The translations under genes and the position numbers were made by a program. Source: Hemicordylus capensis (lineage: Eukaryota > Chordata > Lepidosauria > Squamata > Cordylidae). Taken from it: a stretch of 64,000 bases of DNA. Below are positions 1 through 10,900 of the stretch, piece by piece. Location: NCBI RefSeq assembly GCF_027244095.1, contig NC_069670.1, positions 14,837,320 to 14,901,319 on the forward strand, written 5' to 3'. Position 1 is the first letter of the stretch, and each line of letters begins with the position of its first letter. The notes below the pieces were generated by a model. That model worked only from the letters and a program-made list of their open reading frames with translations. It did not search any database and was not told the DNA's origin.

Positions 1-39
1 TCAGGGGTTGAAAAAGAAACATTAGCAAATGTATTAAAG

Positions 40-160
40 CAATTAAAGGCAGAGGGGTCCTGAGGGATTCTGTGCTGGGGTTGGCTAGGGCCAGTTGCTC
101 TACTCCTGCTAAAAGAGAATCACCACTTTAAAAGGTGTCTCTTTGCTTGGTGAGCAGGGG
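40..160 (-). repeat. LINE-tail repeat fragment (family G)
   Basis: The segment carries the antisense block gggatgctgtgctgggg...ggccagttgctct...accactttaaaagg found complete elsewhere in the window (for example 27400-27705). It is cut off by the tRNA-SINE at 157. Confidence 0.6.
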
Positions 161-350
161 TCTAGCTCAGTAGAGGAGCATCTGCTTTGCAGGGGGAACG
201 TCCCAGGTTCAGTCCCTGGCAGGGATTCAGGTAGGGCTGGGCAAGACTCCTGCCTGAAACCTTGGCCGGCTGCTGCCGGTCAGTGTAGACAACACTGAGC
301 TAGATGGACCGAGGGTCTGACTCAGTATAAGGCGGCTCCCTGTGTTCCTG
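157..350 (+). mobile_element. tRNA-derived SINE (family A)
   Basis: It has a tRNA-like head with A box (TAGCTCAG) and B box (GGTTCAGTCC), then a body ending ctcagtataaggcggctccctgtgttcc. It sits in the TOMM40L intron, 44 nt before an exon. Confidence 0.85.
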
Positions 351-393
351 GGCTCCGTGACCTCTTGCCTTGACCTCTTTCTCCCAATTGCAG

Positions 394-496
394 ATCCAGG
401 TTGGGGTGGAATTTGAGGCCAATACCCGGCTGCAGGACACCAGCTTTGCCTTCGGTTACCAGCTCACGCTGCCTCAGGCCAACATGGTTTTCAAGG
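394..496 (+). CDS. TOMM40L: TOMM40L penultimate coding exon
   Basis: This 103-nt exon codes for [17 protein letters not shown] and on to QANMVFKG. It has a pyrimidine-rich tract and CAG before it, and a GTGAGT donor after it. It ends in phase 1. Confidence 0.93.
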
Positions 497-2629
497 GTGA
501 GTGAGCCACGGCCAGAGCCGACCCAGCTCTTGGAAACCAGACAGGCTCTGCTTCTCAGAAGGGCCCTCCCTGTATTGTCTGTGGGCCTCCAGTAGGAGGA
601 AATGAACGTGGTTGGGAAGTGCATGGAACCGGGCAGCGGGGGTGGTGGTGGTAGGGTAACTTTAAGGGTGGGGGAGGGTGCAATTACCCCATCCCTCTGC
701 TTCCCCCACCATTTGTGCTCCGTTAGTAAAGGCTCCGTCGGGGCGGTAGCACACCTCCCTGCTACTCTTGCTTCCTCTTTGGCAGGAAGTGGCCGGAAGT
801 GCTAGGTGCGCGTATGCACACCGGGTGCATGTGCGTGCACGCACATGTGCCCGGCATGCGCCCGCGCACCTGGCACTTCCGGCTAAGGAGGGAACGGGGC
901 GGCAGGGAGGTGTGCTACTGCCCCGACGGAGCCTTTACTAACGGAGCACAAGTGTGGGGGGGAAGCGGAGGGAGGGCGGTAAGTGCATCCTCCCCTGCCC
1001 TTAAAGTTATCCCCTCCCCTGCCTTTGAGACTCCGAACCGCCCGGGGTTTGAACCGGTTCGGAGGCCCGTAAAAGGGCCTCCGAACAGGTTCATGCACAT
1101 CCCTAGAGCATGGGACTTGTTGAGCCCTGTTTTGTTCCCCCTCTGGATTTGCTTCAGCAGTTTCTAGCCTCTCCCATGGGAGGTGGCCACATCAACAGTA
1201 GGGAGGACTGTAGCTCAGTGCTGGAGCATCTGCTTAGCATGGTGAAGGCCCCAGGTTTAATTCCTGGCATCTCCAGGTGAGGAGGGTTCCTGCCTGAAGC
1301 TCTGGAGAGCAGCGGCCTGTCAGAGTAGACAAGAATGAGCTAGAAAGTTTGACTAAGTAGATGTCGGCTTCCGATGCCTCCAGTTTCTTTTCCGTTGAAG
1401 AACCTCTAAAGGAACCCTGTTTAATAGGAGGGGAGCTCCAATATTTTGTGATCCCCTCTGCCTGTGGGGTTTGGGTATCCCTTGGAAGTGTGGCAACTCT
1501 CCTGAGTCCAGCCTTGATGGCTTCAGGAACCTTCCAGAAAAACAGGCCAGGCGGTTCGCTGAATGGGAGAATGGATGTGTGAACATGGTAACGTAGGAAG
1601 CTGCCATATACTGAGTCCGACCGTTGGGCTATCTAGCTCAGTCTTATATTCACAGACTGGCAGTGGCTTCTCCAAGGGTGTAGGCAGGAGTCTCTCTCAG
1701 CCCTATCTTGGAGATGCTGCCAGGGAGGGAACTTGGAACCTTCTGCTCTTCCCAGAGTGGCTCCATCCCCTGAGGGGAATATCTCACAGTGCTCACACAT
1801 CAAGTCTCCCATTCATATGCAACCAGGGCAGACCCTGCTTAGCTAAGGGGACAAGTCATGCTTGCTACCACCAGACCAGCTTTGCTCCATGTGAGGCAAG
1901 AGATTCCCCTCAGGGGATGGAGCCACTCTGGGAAGAGCATCTAGGTTCCAAGTCCCCTCCCTGGCAGCATCTCCAAGATAGGGCTGAGAGAGACTCCAGC
2001 CTGCAACCTTGGAGAAGCTGCTGCCAGTCTGTGTAGACAATATTGAGCTAGATGGACCAAGGGTCTGCCTCAGTATATGGCAGCTCCCTGTGTTCCTAAG
2101 GGCGCTTTCCAGATTAACCCTTACCGCAGGGTCACGACGGATCTACAAAGTGTGTTCCGTATTTCCTGTGTTGTGACACCGCAGTCCCTGCACTGTCAGC
2201 AAGGTGGCGTTCACATTTCCGATGCCTTACTTCGGATTGCATCTTTGCGATTGAGCGCTACAACGTCCGTTGCAGAAAAATAGCTGTAGGCGTTTTGAGA
2301 TTCTAGGGATCCTCCATTGTAGGAGTGTGAGATTCTGGGGATCGTTTTCAATACGATCCGGCCAAGCCGAAGCATTTTTCTGCTGTTCTAGGGTGTAATC
2401 TGGAAAGCCCCAAGACCACAGCTGCTTTGGGATGTGGGGCAGCCCCCTTTTCCTGAGCTGCCCTAACTGCCCGCCTCCCTTTCCTTCAGGCTTCCTGGAC
2501 AGTAACTGGTGCGTGGGGGCTGTTCTGGAGAAGAAGCTGCCTCCTCTGCCCGTCACCCTGGCCTTGGGCGCCTTCCTCAACCACTGGAAGAATCGGTTCC
2601 ACTGTGGCTTCAGCATCATTGTGGGCTGA
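394..2629 (+). CDS. TOMM40L: TOMM40-like protein (TOM40 beta-barrel paralogue), 3' end of gene, two exons
   Basis: Coding exons 394-496 and 2490-2629 join in phase (AAG G|GC) into about 80 residues that form the C-terminus of a Tom40-family protein. Residues read [17 protein letters not shown] in the first exon and [12 protein letters not shown], then [18 protein letters not shown] at the stop. The [12 protein letters not shown] and GFSIIVG ends match TOMM40L better than TOMM40, judged from memory of the human proteins. Tom40 family members form the import channel of the mitochondrial outer membrane; these residues are the last beta-strands and the C-terminal sorting signal. Splice sites are canonical (CAG at 391-393, GTGAGT at 497-502, CAG at 2487-2489). 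The 5' exons lie upstream of the window. The next gene, NR1I3, converges on it, the same arrangement as in human. The frame is intact and I see no sign of decay. Confidence 0.93.
615..1108. mobile_element. Long-inverted-repeat MITE (foldback element) in TOMM40L intron
   Basis: Arms of about 170-180 nt (653-835 and 836-1012) are reverse complements, sharing for example the block cgttagtaaaggctccgtcg. The right end reads tgcacatccc and the left end a diverged match (agtgcatgga). A second small palindrome (1045-1090, centred on cggaggcccgtaaaagggcc) lies inside the right end. The termini resemble hAT-type MITEs, but no target duplication was resolved. Confidence 0.7.
1203..1373 (+). mobile_element. 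tRNA-derived SINE (family A), diverged
   Basis: The head gtagctcagtgctggagcatctgctt and B-box-like ggtttaattcc are followed by a degraded body and tail. Confidence 0.75.
1590..1884 (-). mobile_element. 5S-headed SINE (family B)
   Basis: Read on the reverse strand, it starts with a tRNA-like segment, then agctaagcagggtctgccct and aatgggagac, which match the 5S rRNA box A to box C region. The body and tail are shared with family A. Confidence 0.85.
1890..2097 (+). mobile_element. 5S-headed SINE (family B), 5'-truncated, inverted partner of the copy at 1590
   Basis: The body gattcccctcaggggatggag through cagtatatggcagctccctg is present, but the 5S head is missing. With the adjacent reverse copy it forms a palindrome of about 500 nt. 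Confidence 0.85.
2098..2414 (+). mobile_element. MITE family E
   Basis: Terminal inverted repeats read GGGCGCTTTCCAGATTA at the left and TAATCTGGAAAGCCCC at the right. The internal sequence (cagtccctgcactgtcagca) recurs at 14.4, 18.4, 44.2 and 49.6 kb. It begins exactly at the end of the preceding SINE. Confidence 0.8.
2490..2629 (+). CDS. TOMM40L: TOMM40L last coding exon
   Basis: This 140-nt exon begins in phase 1 and codes for [15 protein letters not shown] through GFSIIVG, with TGA at 2627-2629. It is preceded by TTCCTTCAG. Confidence 0.94.
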
Positions 2630-3245
2630 ATATCCGGGCAGCTCCTTTGGGCTGCGAGAGAGGCAGCCGCCTTTAATTTTGCCCGCCTCCAGAGGACGAG
2701 GGGCCCAGCTGCGTCTTGCGAGTGTGTCCGTGGGGGGTAAGGTGGGGCAGCCCCACACAGACTTTGGGCGAGGGGGTGGTGGGGTTCGGGGTCTGCCGCC
2801 CTCTCTTCCGGAGGGTCTTTGCACGGCGGGTCTGCCACGATGGGGCCTTCAGACCTTCTGTCTTCCGAGAGACGTTGAGGCTAGGGGTGGGGCTGTCTCC
2901 TCCCGAAACGCCGCCTCGGATCTCCGTGCGGGGCATCGACTCCGAGGCGGCGGCTGCGACTAGGACCCGTGGACAGACAGACGGATGCCCTTCCTGCTTT
3001 AATCCGTCGGCACCTGGAGGGTGCTGACTTCAGCGTTCCCGCACGGAGTCCATGCCCCCTCGTGTTGGTTTGGTACCGGGGTTCCGGAGCTGGCAGGGGC
3101 CATAAACTCCAAGCTGGCGTACCAGGGTGGACGTGTCCACGCCGTAGCGGTCCTGGGCCTGGCGAGTGGCACAGCGGCCAAGTTTGCTCCTTCTGTGTAT
3201 GACGACTCGGAGTCCAATTAAAAGTGTCCTGGGGGCCTCCCCTAC
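2630..3245 (+). other. TOMM40L: TOMM40L 3' UTR
   Basis: About 0.6 kb of GC-rich, repeat-free sequence follows the stop and ends with an ATTAAA signal at 3217-3222. A T/G-rich stretch (tgttctgtctg, near 3257) follows, as expected downstream of a cleavage site. The cleavage position is inferred. Confidence 0.7.
3217..3222 (+). terminator. poly(A) signal ATTAAA of TOMM40L
   Basis: ATTAAA is the only canonical-type signal between the TOMM40L stop and the next repeat. It is followed within about 40 nt by a T/G-rich element. Confidence 0.6.
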
Positions 3246-4471
3246 CTGCACCCCCGATGTTCTGTCTGCCGTCATTTGTAGAAAATGAGTAGGCAGGTAC
3301 CCCACAGGTGAAGAGCCGGAGGGAAGCGGGGTGGAGAATTTGCCTGCGAAAGCGTACTTGTCAAGTGCTACTTGGCTTGCAGGGACCTTCCCCTGCACCG
3401 CCCACCCTGTGTCCCAAAGAGGCATACCCTTTCTCCGAGGCAAAGGCACTCTGCACATGATCAGATGCCATGCTTTTGTTTCAACAACTGTCTCTCTGCC
3501 AGGGCTGAGCACAGCATTATTGGCAAGAGCTTTATGAGGTGTGTTCGACAAATCTTGGTTCAAATGAAGCTTCATTCAAAAGGCGGTGGGAACCTTCCGG
3601 AAGGAGCAAGGATGGCTCCGGCCGAGCTTACATGGGGTGGGGTGGGAGAGCAGAGGAAAAGTGCCAGTTGCCAGAGCTCCACAGGAGCCCCTCGGTGCCC
3701 ACGGCTTCTCGGCCATGCAGGTGGGTCCTTGCTTCCGCTCGCAAGGCGCTGATCTACACCTGGCAGGGTGGGGTGGGGGGCTAACTGAGTGGGCCACCCC
3801 CTGACCCGTGATGAACAGAGGCAGTGATGTGGCCCCCATTTTTTCCCCCTTCAGGTTTTCTTAAAGAGGCAGAGAGCACCATCTGTTAAAGGAGCAGGAG
3901 AGGGAATCTCGGGAGGCCCAGCTTCTCGGACCTCTGCCTTCCAAGTTGCACCTACCCAAATCCTTTCCATGCAGCTGTTAAAGGTACAGGATCCCTAGCC
4001 TCCTTTATACCTAGTATAATGCTAGAAAGAGAAGCCGCAAAACGGGAGTGTGTGTGTGTGTGTGTGTAGAGAGAAAACTACATGCTGTGTCCAATCCAAG
4101 GTGGGCCCTAGGATTGCAGAAATTGGGGGAGCAGCAGAAGCTGCATTGCCTGTTCAGACATTTTGGGTAGCTAGAGAGAATGTTCACACGATGATCATTA
4201 GGGTAGGACAAGGGTCCTGCCCTGGTCTGGGAGCTGTCTGTGCTCCCATCTTGCGATTGGGTGCGAGGGTGCAAGGTTGGAGGGGGAAGAAGTGATCGCT
4301 TGGGAGAGAGGAGCTGGGTCGGATGGTGCTGTCCCACCCAGCCCTTTGCCAAGGTAGGAAGAATTGCTGCAGGTCCTGGGTCCTCTCTTGGATGATCACT
4401 CTCTTCTGCTCCCAGCCCTGCTGTTCCCCTTGCACGCGATCTCAAAACGGGAGCGCATTAATTATAACCAT
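3246..4471. other. TOMM40L-NR1I3 interval, unique sequence
   Basis: No gene, RNA or interspersed element is recognised. There is a short (TG)n run at about 4050-4067. Confidence 0.5.
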
Positions 4472-4780
4472 ATAGGAACATAGGAAATTGCCATATACTG
4501 AGTCAGACCATTGGTCCATCTAGCTCAGTATTGTCTTCACAGACTGGCAGCAGCTTCTCCAAGGTTGCAGCCAGGAGTCTCTCTCAGCCCGATCTTGGAG
4601 ATGCTGCCAGGGAGGGAACTTGAAACTTTCTGCTCTTCCCAGAGCAGCTCCATCCCCTGAGGGGAAGATTTTGCAGTGCTCACACATGTAGTCTCCCAGA
4701 CAAATGCAAGCCACGGTGGACCCTGCTTAGCTAAGGGGACAAGTCATGCTTTCTACCAGAAGACCAGCTCTCCTCTCTTC
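4472..4780 (-). mobile_element. 5S-headed SINE (family B)
   Basis: A near full-length reverse copy, from the taggaacataggaa tail to the gaccagctctcctctc head. Confidence 0.85.
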
Positions 4781-5049
4781 TAATGAATCACTGTCTTAGT
4801 ATCCTCAGCCACCCAGGCCCAAATATCCGGGGAGGCATGAGACTCTTTGCAGCCCTATCTTCAATTTTTCCTTGTTGTCTCGTTCTCCTTGTCTCGATGC
4901 TTGTGGGGCAGCAAAATCCGCTGTGCAGAAGCCAAACCTAAGTGTGACACTTCAGCTCAAGTGTGACACTGTGACAAGTCGTCACTGACAAATGTGACAA
5001 GTAGTCACTGTAAGGGTTTTGGGTTAGTTTTGCAAACCAGGGACACTTG

Positions 5050-5152
5050 TGGTTTGTGGTTCCAGCGGCATCTGGTGAGCCACTGTGTGAAACAGGATGC
5101 TGGACTAGATGAGCCTTGGGCCTGATCCAGCAGGGCTGTTCTTATGTTCTTG
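5050..5152 (+). mobile_element. CR1-like LINE 3' end fragment
   Basis: The segment gccactgtgtgaaacaggat...gctggactagat...cctgatccagcagggctgtt recurs at the 3' end of each CR1-like fragment in the window. Confidence 0.75.
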
Positions 5153-5483
5153 TGCAGCCAGACTCCTCTTGTGGTGGTCTAACAAAAGTTCCTTGGCAGT
5201 GAGGTGGTCATGACTGTGGAGCGTGCCCTGAGCCCACGAAACACGATCGATGGAATTGCTGCAGGCTCGAATGCTCTTCTTTGTGCTCTTGGGAACCATG
5301 TGCGTGTTCTCACCAGCGGTTGGCCCTGATGTGTAATTTCCCCCGCAGGCTCTGACAAATTCTCTTTGGGTCTAGGAGCCTCCAAATTTAGGAGCCAGGC
5401 TGTGGACTCTTGGCAAAATTCCTGGACTTTGGGGGACATTGCGGAAAGAGAGAGTAACGATCTTCCCTTGGTTCCCTTTACGA

Positions 5484-5780
5484 GTGATAGACTCGGAAGA
5501 GAATGACAGGGCTGCCTGGATGGCATTAAAAGGGGCTTGGACAAAGTCACAGAGGACAGGCCTATCAATGGCTACTAGTCTGGGGGCTATAGGCCACCTT
5601 CCAGCCTCAGAGGCAGGATGCCTTTCAATCCCAGTTGCAGGGGAGTAACATGCTGGAGGGAGGGCAGGTCCTCAACACTTGCCTGTGGGCTTCTCGGAGG
5701 CATCTGGTGGGCCACTGTGTGAAGCAGGATGCTGGACTAGATGGGCCTCCTTGGGCCTGATCCAGCAGGGTATTGATGTA
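5484..5780 (+). mobile_element. CR1-like LINE 3' fragment
   Basis: The end of the coding part (decayed) and the 3' UTR run through gcatctggtgggccactgtg and gatccagcaggg. Confidence 0.75.
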
Positions 5781-6669
5781 CACGGTTTTGTGAAATGACT
5801 CTACTTCTGAATAATTAGGAGCCATGGCTCCCTGGCGCCTGGGATTTGTCAAGCCCTGTTTTATCTTGATTTACCACCACAACGTTGCTGGTTGAGGAAT
5901 CTGAGCTCTGGACTCTGAGCCCAGCTGGCCGTCCAAAAAACCAACCAACTTAACTCCACCATGAGGCTTTACACACAGGGGTTCGACCCTGAATCTACTT
6001 CAGAAGGGAGCGTGTGTGTTCACACACCAGCCAAACTTACCCGGAAGTCCCTTCGAGATTCCCACTCCACACACAAATCGGGCTTTGTGATGCGAATTCT
6101 AGCTTATCTTGACGTATTTCTGGATTTTTAAAATGCTGGTTTTAAAAAGCTACTTTTTCTGGAGAAGCCAGAGCAAATAGGGAGAGCACTGACGTAGAAT
6201 CATAAGAGGGATGTTCTCCTTAGAAATGCAGATATCGCTCTTTAGGAAGCTCTCCCCACCCCTTGGCTAGAAGGAAAACATGGAGCATGCCATGTGAACT
6301 TGTTTCAAAACAAAATCCGAGAGCAGAAGGGAGGGGTTGCTACCCTCAATGCCGCAAGTGTGAGTCGAAGTAGCTTCGCTCAACATTTACCCCGAAGCAT
6401 AAAGCCACGTGCAAATAACTCCCATGCTGCAGCCTGCCCAGTAGGGCTTACCTCGGCCAGTGAGGATCGTGTGTCATTGCTGTGCCCTGTATGGCCTGGT
6501 TTTGGAAGAGGTGCAAAGAATAAGTTCTCCTCCTCCTGCACTCTGGGGTGGAGAAGATGCCGATGTGATCTCCAAGCACAAAGGTACTGATTTAGGAGAG
6601 GGGAGAGTTGGTGTGAGAAAGATGGGCAGAAGTTAAAAAACAAACAAACAAACAAACCCAAACCAGTCC
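5781..6669. other. TOMM40L-NR1I3 interval, mostly unclassified sequence
   Basis: I see no gene. A simple (CAAA)n run lies near 6638-6655. Confidence 0.4.
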
Positions 6670-7852
6670 TTTAATTTGCTTTTAAAGTGCTATGAACCGG
6701 GAAGGGTGTGTGTACCCATTTCCTCTCATTCCTGTGCAACAACTTGCATCAAGCAGATCTCCAACCTGTCCAGTGCACACAGAAGATGCCGTCTTGTACA
6801 GAAGGTGATGGGAAATCCTTGTGATTCCAACCCTCAGAAATCCCGTGCCTATCTATCTATTGGTCCATCTAGCTCAGTATTGTCTTCACAGACTGGCAGC
6901 AGCTTCTCCAAGGTTGCAGGCAGGGATCTCTCTCTGCCCTCTCTTGGAGATGCTGCCAGGGAGGGAACTTGGAGCCTAGATGCTCTTCCCAGAGCAGCTC
7001 CATCCCCCTGAGGGGAATATCTTGCATTTCTAGTCTCCCATTCGTATGCAACCAGGGCGGGCCCTTTTAGCTACGGGGACAAGTCCTGCTTGCTACCACA
7101 AGACATATCGATTCCTGAAAAGCTGCTGGTTCGGTTTTGCTGGCTTTGTTTTCACCATCGCTTTCCTTTTGGTCCGTTCCTCCAACGGCGAATCCGCCTC
7201 CTCCTCCTCCTCCACTGGCCAAATCACTTGGTGGTTGTTTCCAAAGACAGCTCAGCTCTCCCGGTTTCTTCCTGCTCCAGCAAACCAGGGCAGTGCAAAG
7301 AGTACCCTGAATTTCTCACCACCTGAAGTGGGGTGGGGTGGGGTGGGACGTGGGGAGAGAGAAAGAGGCAGGGCCCCCCCGGGGGCTTTGCCTTCATGAT
7401 CTCAGCAGCCTAAATGGGGCTTAGAGGGCAGGACTGGGGAGCTTAGGAAAGATCAGTGGATCAGGCAGAGCTGGCCACGGGGAGGATCAGACAGCAGTGG
7501 CTAAGCCAGGATCAGCTTTTGAGTGGGGGGGTGGGTGGGAGGGAGGAAGCCCCTAGACAGGACAGGGCTGCTACTAGCTGGGATGTGCAGAAGGAGGAGG
7601 ATTAGAAAAGGCGGGCTCAGAGCAGATGGAGGGGGGGGGGAAGTCTTTGCAGTTCAGCGAAGGCCGCCCCATTTCGCAGGAGATCCCCTCCTCCTCCTCC
7701 TCCCAGCTCCTGGGGTTCAAGATAAAGGCGACTCCTCCCACCCGAGGTCCCCGAACCGGCTTCTAGTTGCATTGCAGGCTTGCAACGCAGACAGTCAGGA
7801 TGGAAGCGGAGGGGTGGGGGGGAAGAAGAAGGCAGCCTCCCAACTCCGGCTC
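6670..7852 (-). other. NR1I3: Probable NR1I3 3' UTR region
   Basis: Downstream of the NR1I3 stop there is GC-rich sequence with short G runs, then a 5S-headed SINE (6860-7106). The first canonical-type signal on this strand is ATTAAA, read on the complement at 6675-6670. The 3' end is inferred and weakly supported. Confidence 0.35.
6860..7106 (-). mobile_element. 5S-headed SINE (family B), tail-truncated
   Basis: A reverse copy from tggtccatctagctcagt to the head gcttgctaccacaagac. Confidence 0.8.
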
Positions 7853-7991
7853 TCAGCTGATGATCTCGGAGAGTAAGGGCGTCATGGTGCTGAGGTCCTG
7901 GAAGTGGTGGATGTGCAGGATCTGGCGGGTGTTTTCGACTTTCAGCGTCCGCAGCTCCGTCAGCAGCAAGAGCAGCTTGGCGTAGAGGAAC
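7853..7991 (-). CDS. NR1I3: NR1I3 last coding exon (helix 10 to AF-2)
   Basis: The 139-nt exon codes for [20 protein letters not shown] and finishes [10 protein letters not shown], with TGA at 7855-7853. AF-2 is LLSEII, and the chain stops one residue after it. Confidence 0.93.
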
Positions 7992-10900
7992 CTGGAGAGG
8001 CAGGGCAGAGAGGGAGGCCCAAGGTCAGCCCTTTTGCCCCCCCTTGTGTTCCCCTCCGCTGAGGGGCAGCGTGACGGATCTCACCCACCTGCTCCCCCCC
8101 CCCCGTGGCCTCTTCCAGAAAGGAAGGGCGGCCCGCGGAGGCCGCTCCACAGAGCACAGTGTGGGGAGCTCCTGGCCGCATCCAGCCCTCTGCTACTTCT
8201 ACCTTCAGAGGTGCTGCATTATGATTTTAAAGTCTTTTTTAAAAAAATGCCTAATCTTGGGGCGGTGTATGGTTATCGGCTTAATGATCAGGAAAGGGGC
8301 TAGGGTGTTGTTGGGCCTCGGATCTTTTAAGCCTCGAGCAACGCCCCTGCCTGGTCTCGGGTCCCTTTCTTCTTTGCCTGCCTCATGTTCTTAGATTTGG
8401 TGTTTTTTAAAAAAATCTTTAAAAACTGGGATTGCATCCCCCAGGCACTGAAGTCTCTGTGTCGGTCTTAGAAATATTGTGCTTGCTCTTTCCTAGTTGA
8501 GAGGGTTTTGGAAAATATTTTCATTCTCTTGCTCTACTGACACTCTTAATCCCATCTCTTGCCACATCCGTAAAACAGCCCTTCAACGGGTTTCTTGGCC
8601 AGCCTCTTCCTTAGAGAGCTCTGGGATTTGTGCTTTGTGAGGTGGAGGGGAATTCTGAACAGATAATTCTCAGACTCTACTCTCATATTATTATTATTAT
8701 TTCTTGTTTACACAGTCAGACAGGTGTTATTGACTGGTTTGTTTTATCCAGATATCGAGTCCTTCCCAAGGACCTGGGATGCCAGAATTTTATCATCAGT
8801 ACTGTTGGTTATTATAGATATCGTCGCAAAATATAGGCTGTTCCCAGTAAAGCTGCATCATCATCATCATCATTATTATTATTATTACATTTAGATCCCG
8901 CTCTTCCTCCAAGGAGCCCAGAGCGGTGTACTACATACTTAAGTTTCTCTTTCACAACAACCCTGTGAAGTAGGCTAGGCTGAGAGAGAAGTGACTGGCC
9001 CAGAGTCACCCAGCTAGTTTCATGGCTGAATGGGGATTTGAACTCGGGTCTCCCCGCTCCTAGTCCAGCACTCTAGCCACTACGCCACGCTAGTCAGGCC
9101 TTTGGTCCATCTAACGCAGAATTGCCAACGCTGGCTGGAAGCAACTCTCCCAGGTTTCAGGCAGGAGTCTTTCCCAGCCCTACCTGGAGATGCTGCCAGG
9201 GGTTGAATCTGGGACCTTCTCTGTACAAAGCAGAAGCTAACTGTACGTGCCAATTGCAGCAGAACCCAGGAGGAAGAGGAGAAAAGGCAAATGCTGAAGA
9301 ATGTCAGTGCTAGCAACTCACACTCAACATCCCTCCCTCCCTCCCAAAGTCACAACAAGGATAAAGTTTGGACAGTGGCTTTCCAGGGAACTGTAGCAGG
9401 AGATCAGGAGAGCCAGAATCTCTGCTGCTCACCTGCCGCCGGGCAAAGGGTGTCGCTGGTCGATGTAGCTTTTCAGAGTGAGGGCGATTTTCTCTTGGGT
9501 CTCGTCAATCGCCTCTCGCTGAGTGACATTCACGTGGTCTGCAAGATGACAGGCAGTGAGAGATGAGGCACAGAAGGAGTGGGATGTAGAGGAGGGACCC
9601 CCCCCGGCCGTGGGGGAGAGAGCCCCCTGGGCCTGTAAGGCCAAGGAGGAGTCCCGCTCAGAGCCGCAGATGTGGGAGGGCTTACGATAGTCTTTGAAAG
9701 AGCATTTAAAAGATGGCACCTGGGGAAAAAGCACTTGGCACATGCTCAGGAGCACTTTGTCTGGAGGTCAGTGTTTAAAAACCTTGCTCTCGTAGGAACA
9801 TAGGAAGCTGCCATATGCTGAGTCAGACCATATGTCCATCTTGCTCAGTATTGTCTTCACAGACTGGCAGCGGCTTCTCCAAGGTTGCAGGCAGGAGTCT
9901 CTCTAAGCCCTCTCTTGGAGATGCTGCCAGGGAGGGAACCTGGGACCTAGATGCTCTCCCCAGAGTGGCTCCATCCCCTGAGGGGAAGATCTTGCAGTGC
10001 TCACACTTCTAGTCTCCCATTCATAGGCAACCAGGGCAGACGCTGCTTAGCTAAGGGGACCAGTCATGCTTGCTACCCCAAGACCAGCTCTCCCCTCCTC
10101 TGCTGCACCCGCTCAGAGGCACCGCTCCTGGGTTTTTTGAAATCAGGAAATCTAGGACCGACAAACAGAAGGACTTTTGCACACAACGCATAATCAACTT
10201 GTGGAATTCTCTGCCACAAAATGTGGTGACAGCCATCAACCTGGATGGCTTCAGGAGGGGTTTGGATAACTTCATGGAGGAGAAGGCTATCAAGGACTAC
10301 TAGTCAGAGGGCTATAGACCACCTCCAGTCTCAGAGCAGGATGACTCTGAGTCCCAGTTGCAGGGGAGTAACAGTAGGAGAGAGGGCCTGCCTTCACCTC
10401 TTGCCTGTGGACTTCTTAGGGGCATCTGGTGGGCCACTGTGCGAAACAGGATGCTGGACTAGATGGGCCTTCTTGGGCCTGATCCAGCAGGGCTGTTCTT
10501 GTGTTCTTTCGAAATCGGCACCTGGCAACTGTGCCCGTCCGGGGCTGTGTGGTTGTGGCATGCAGCAGGTCTCCTGCCCTTGGAGAGAAGGGTGAAACCT
10601 GTGACCGGCTTACCTGGGGAGAAGAGCACCAGCGCTTGTAGCAGGACGTATTCGGCCTCATGCAGACGCAGCTTCCTCAGGCTGATGTGGAACTTGAGGA
10701 GCGGCTCCAGGTAGATGTGCTGGAACCCGGCTGGAAGAGAGAGGGGCAAGTGACCACCAGGTGTATGGGGAGGGGGCTGCACTGCCTGTGGACCCAGAGA
10801 GGGGTGCTCAGGGGAGATTCGAGGCCAACTCCACACTATGCTGTGGAGCGGGATCAATTCTCCTCTCCAACCACACGGGGGCACTTTCACACAACCATTC

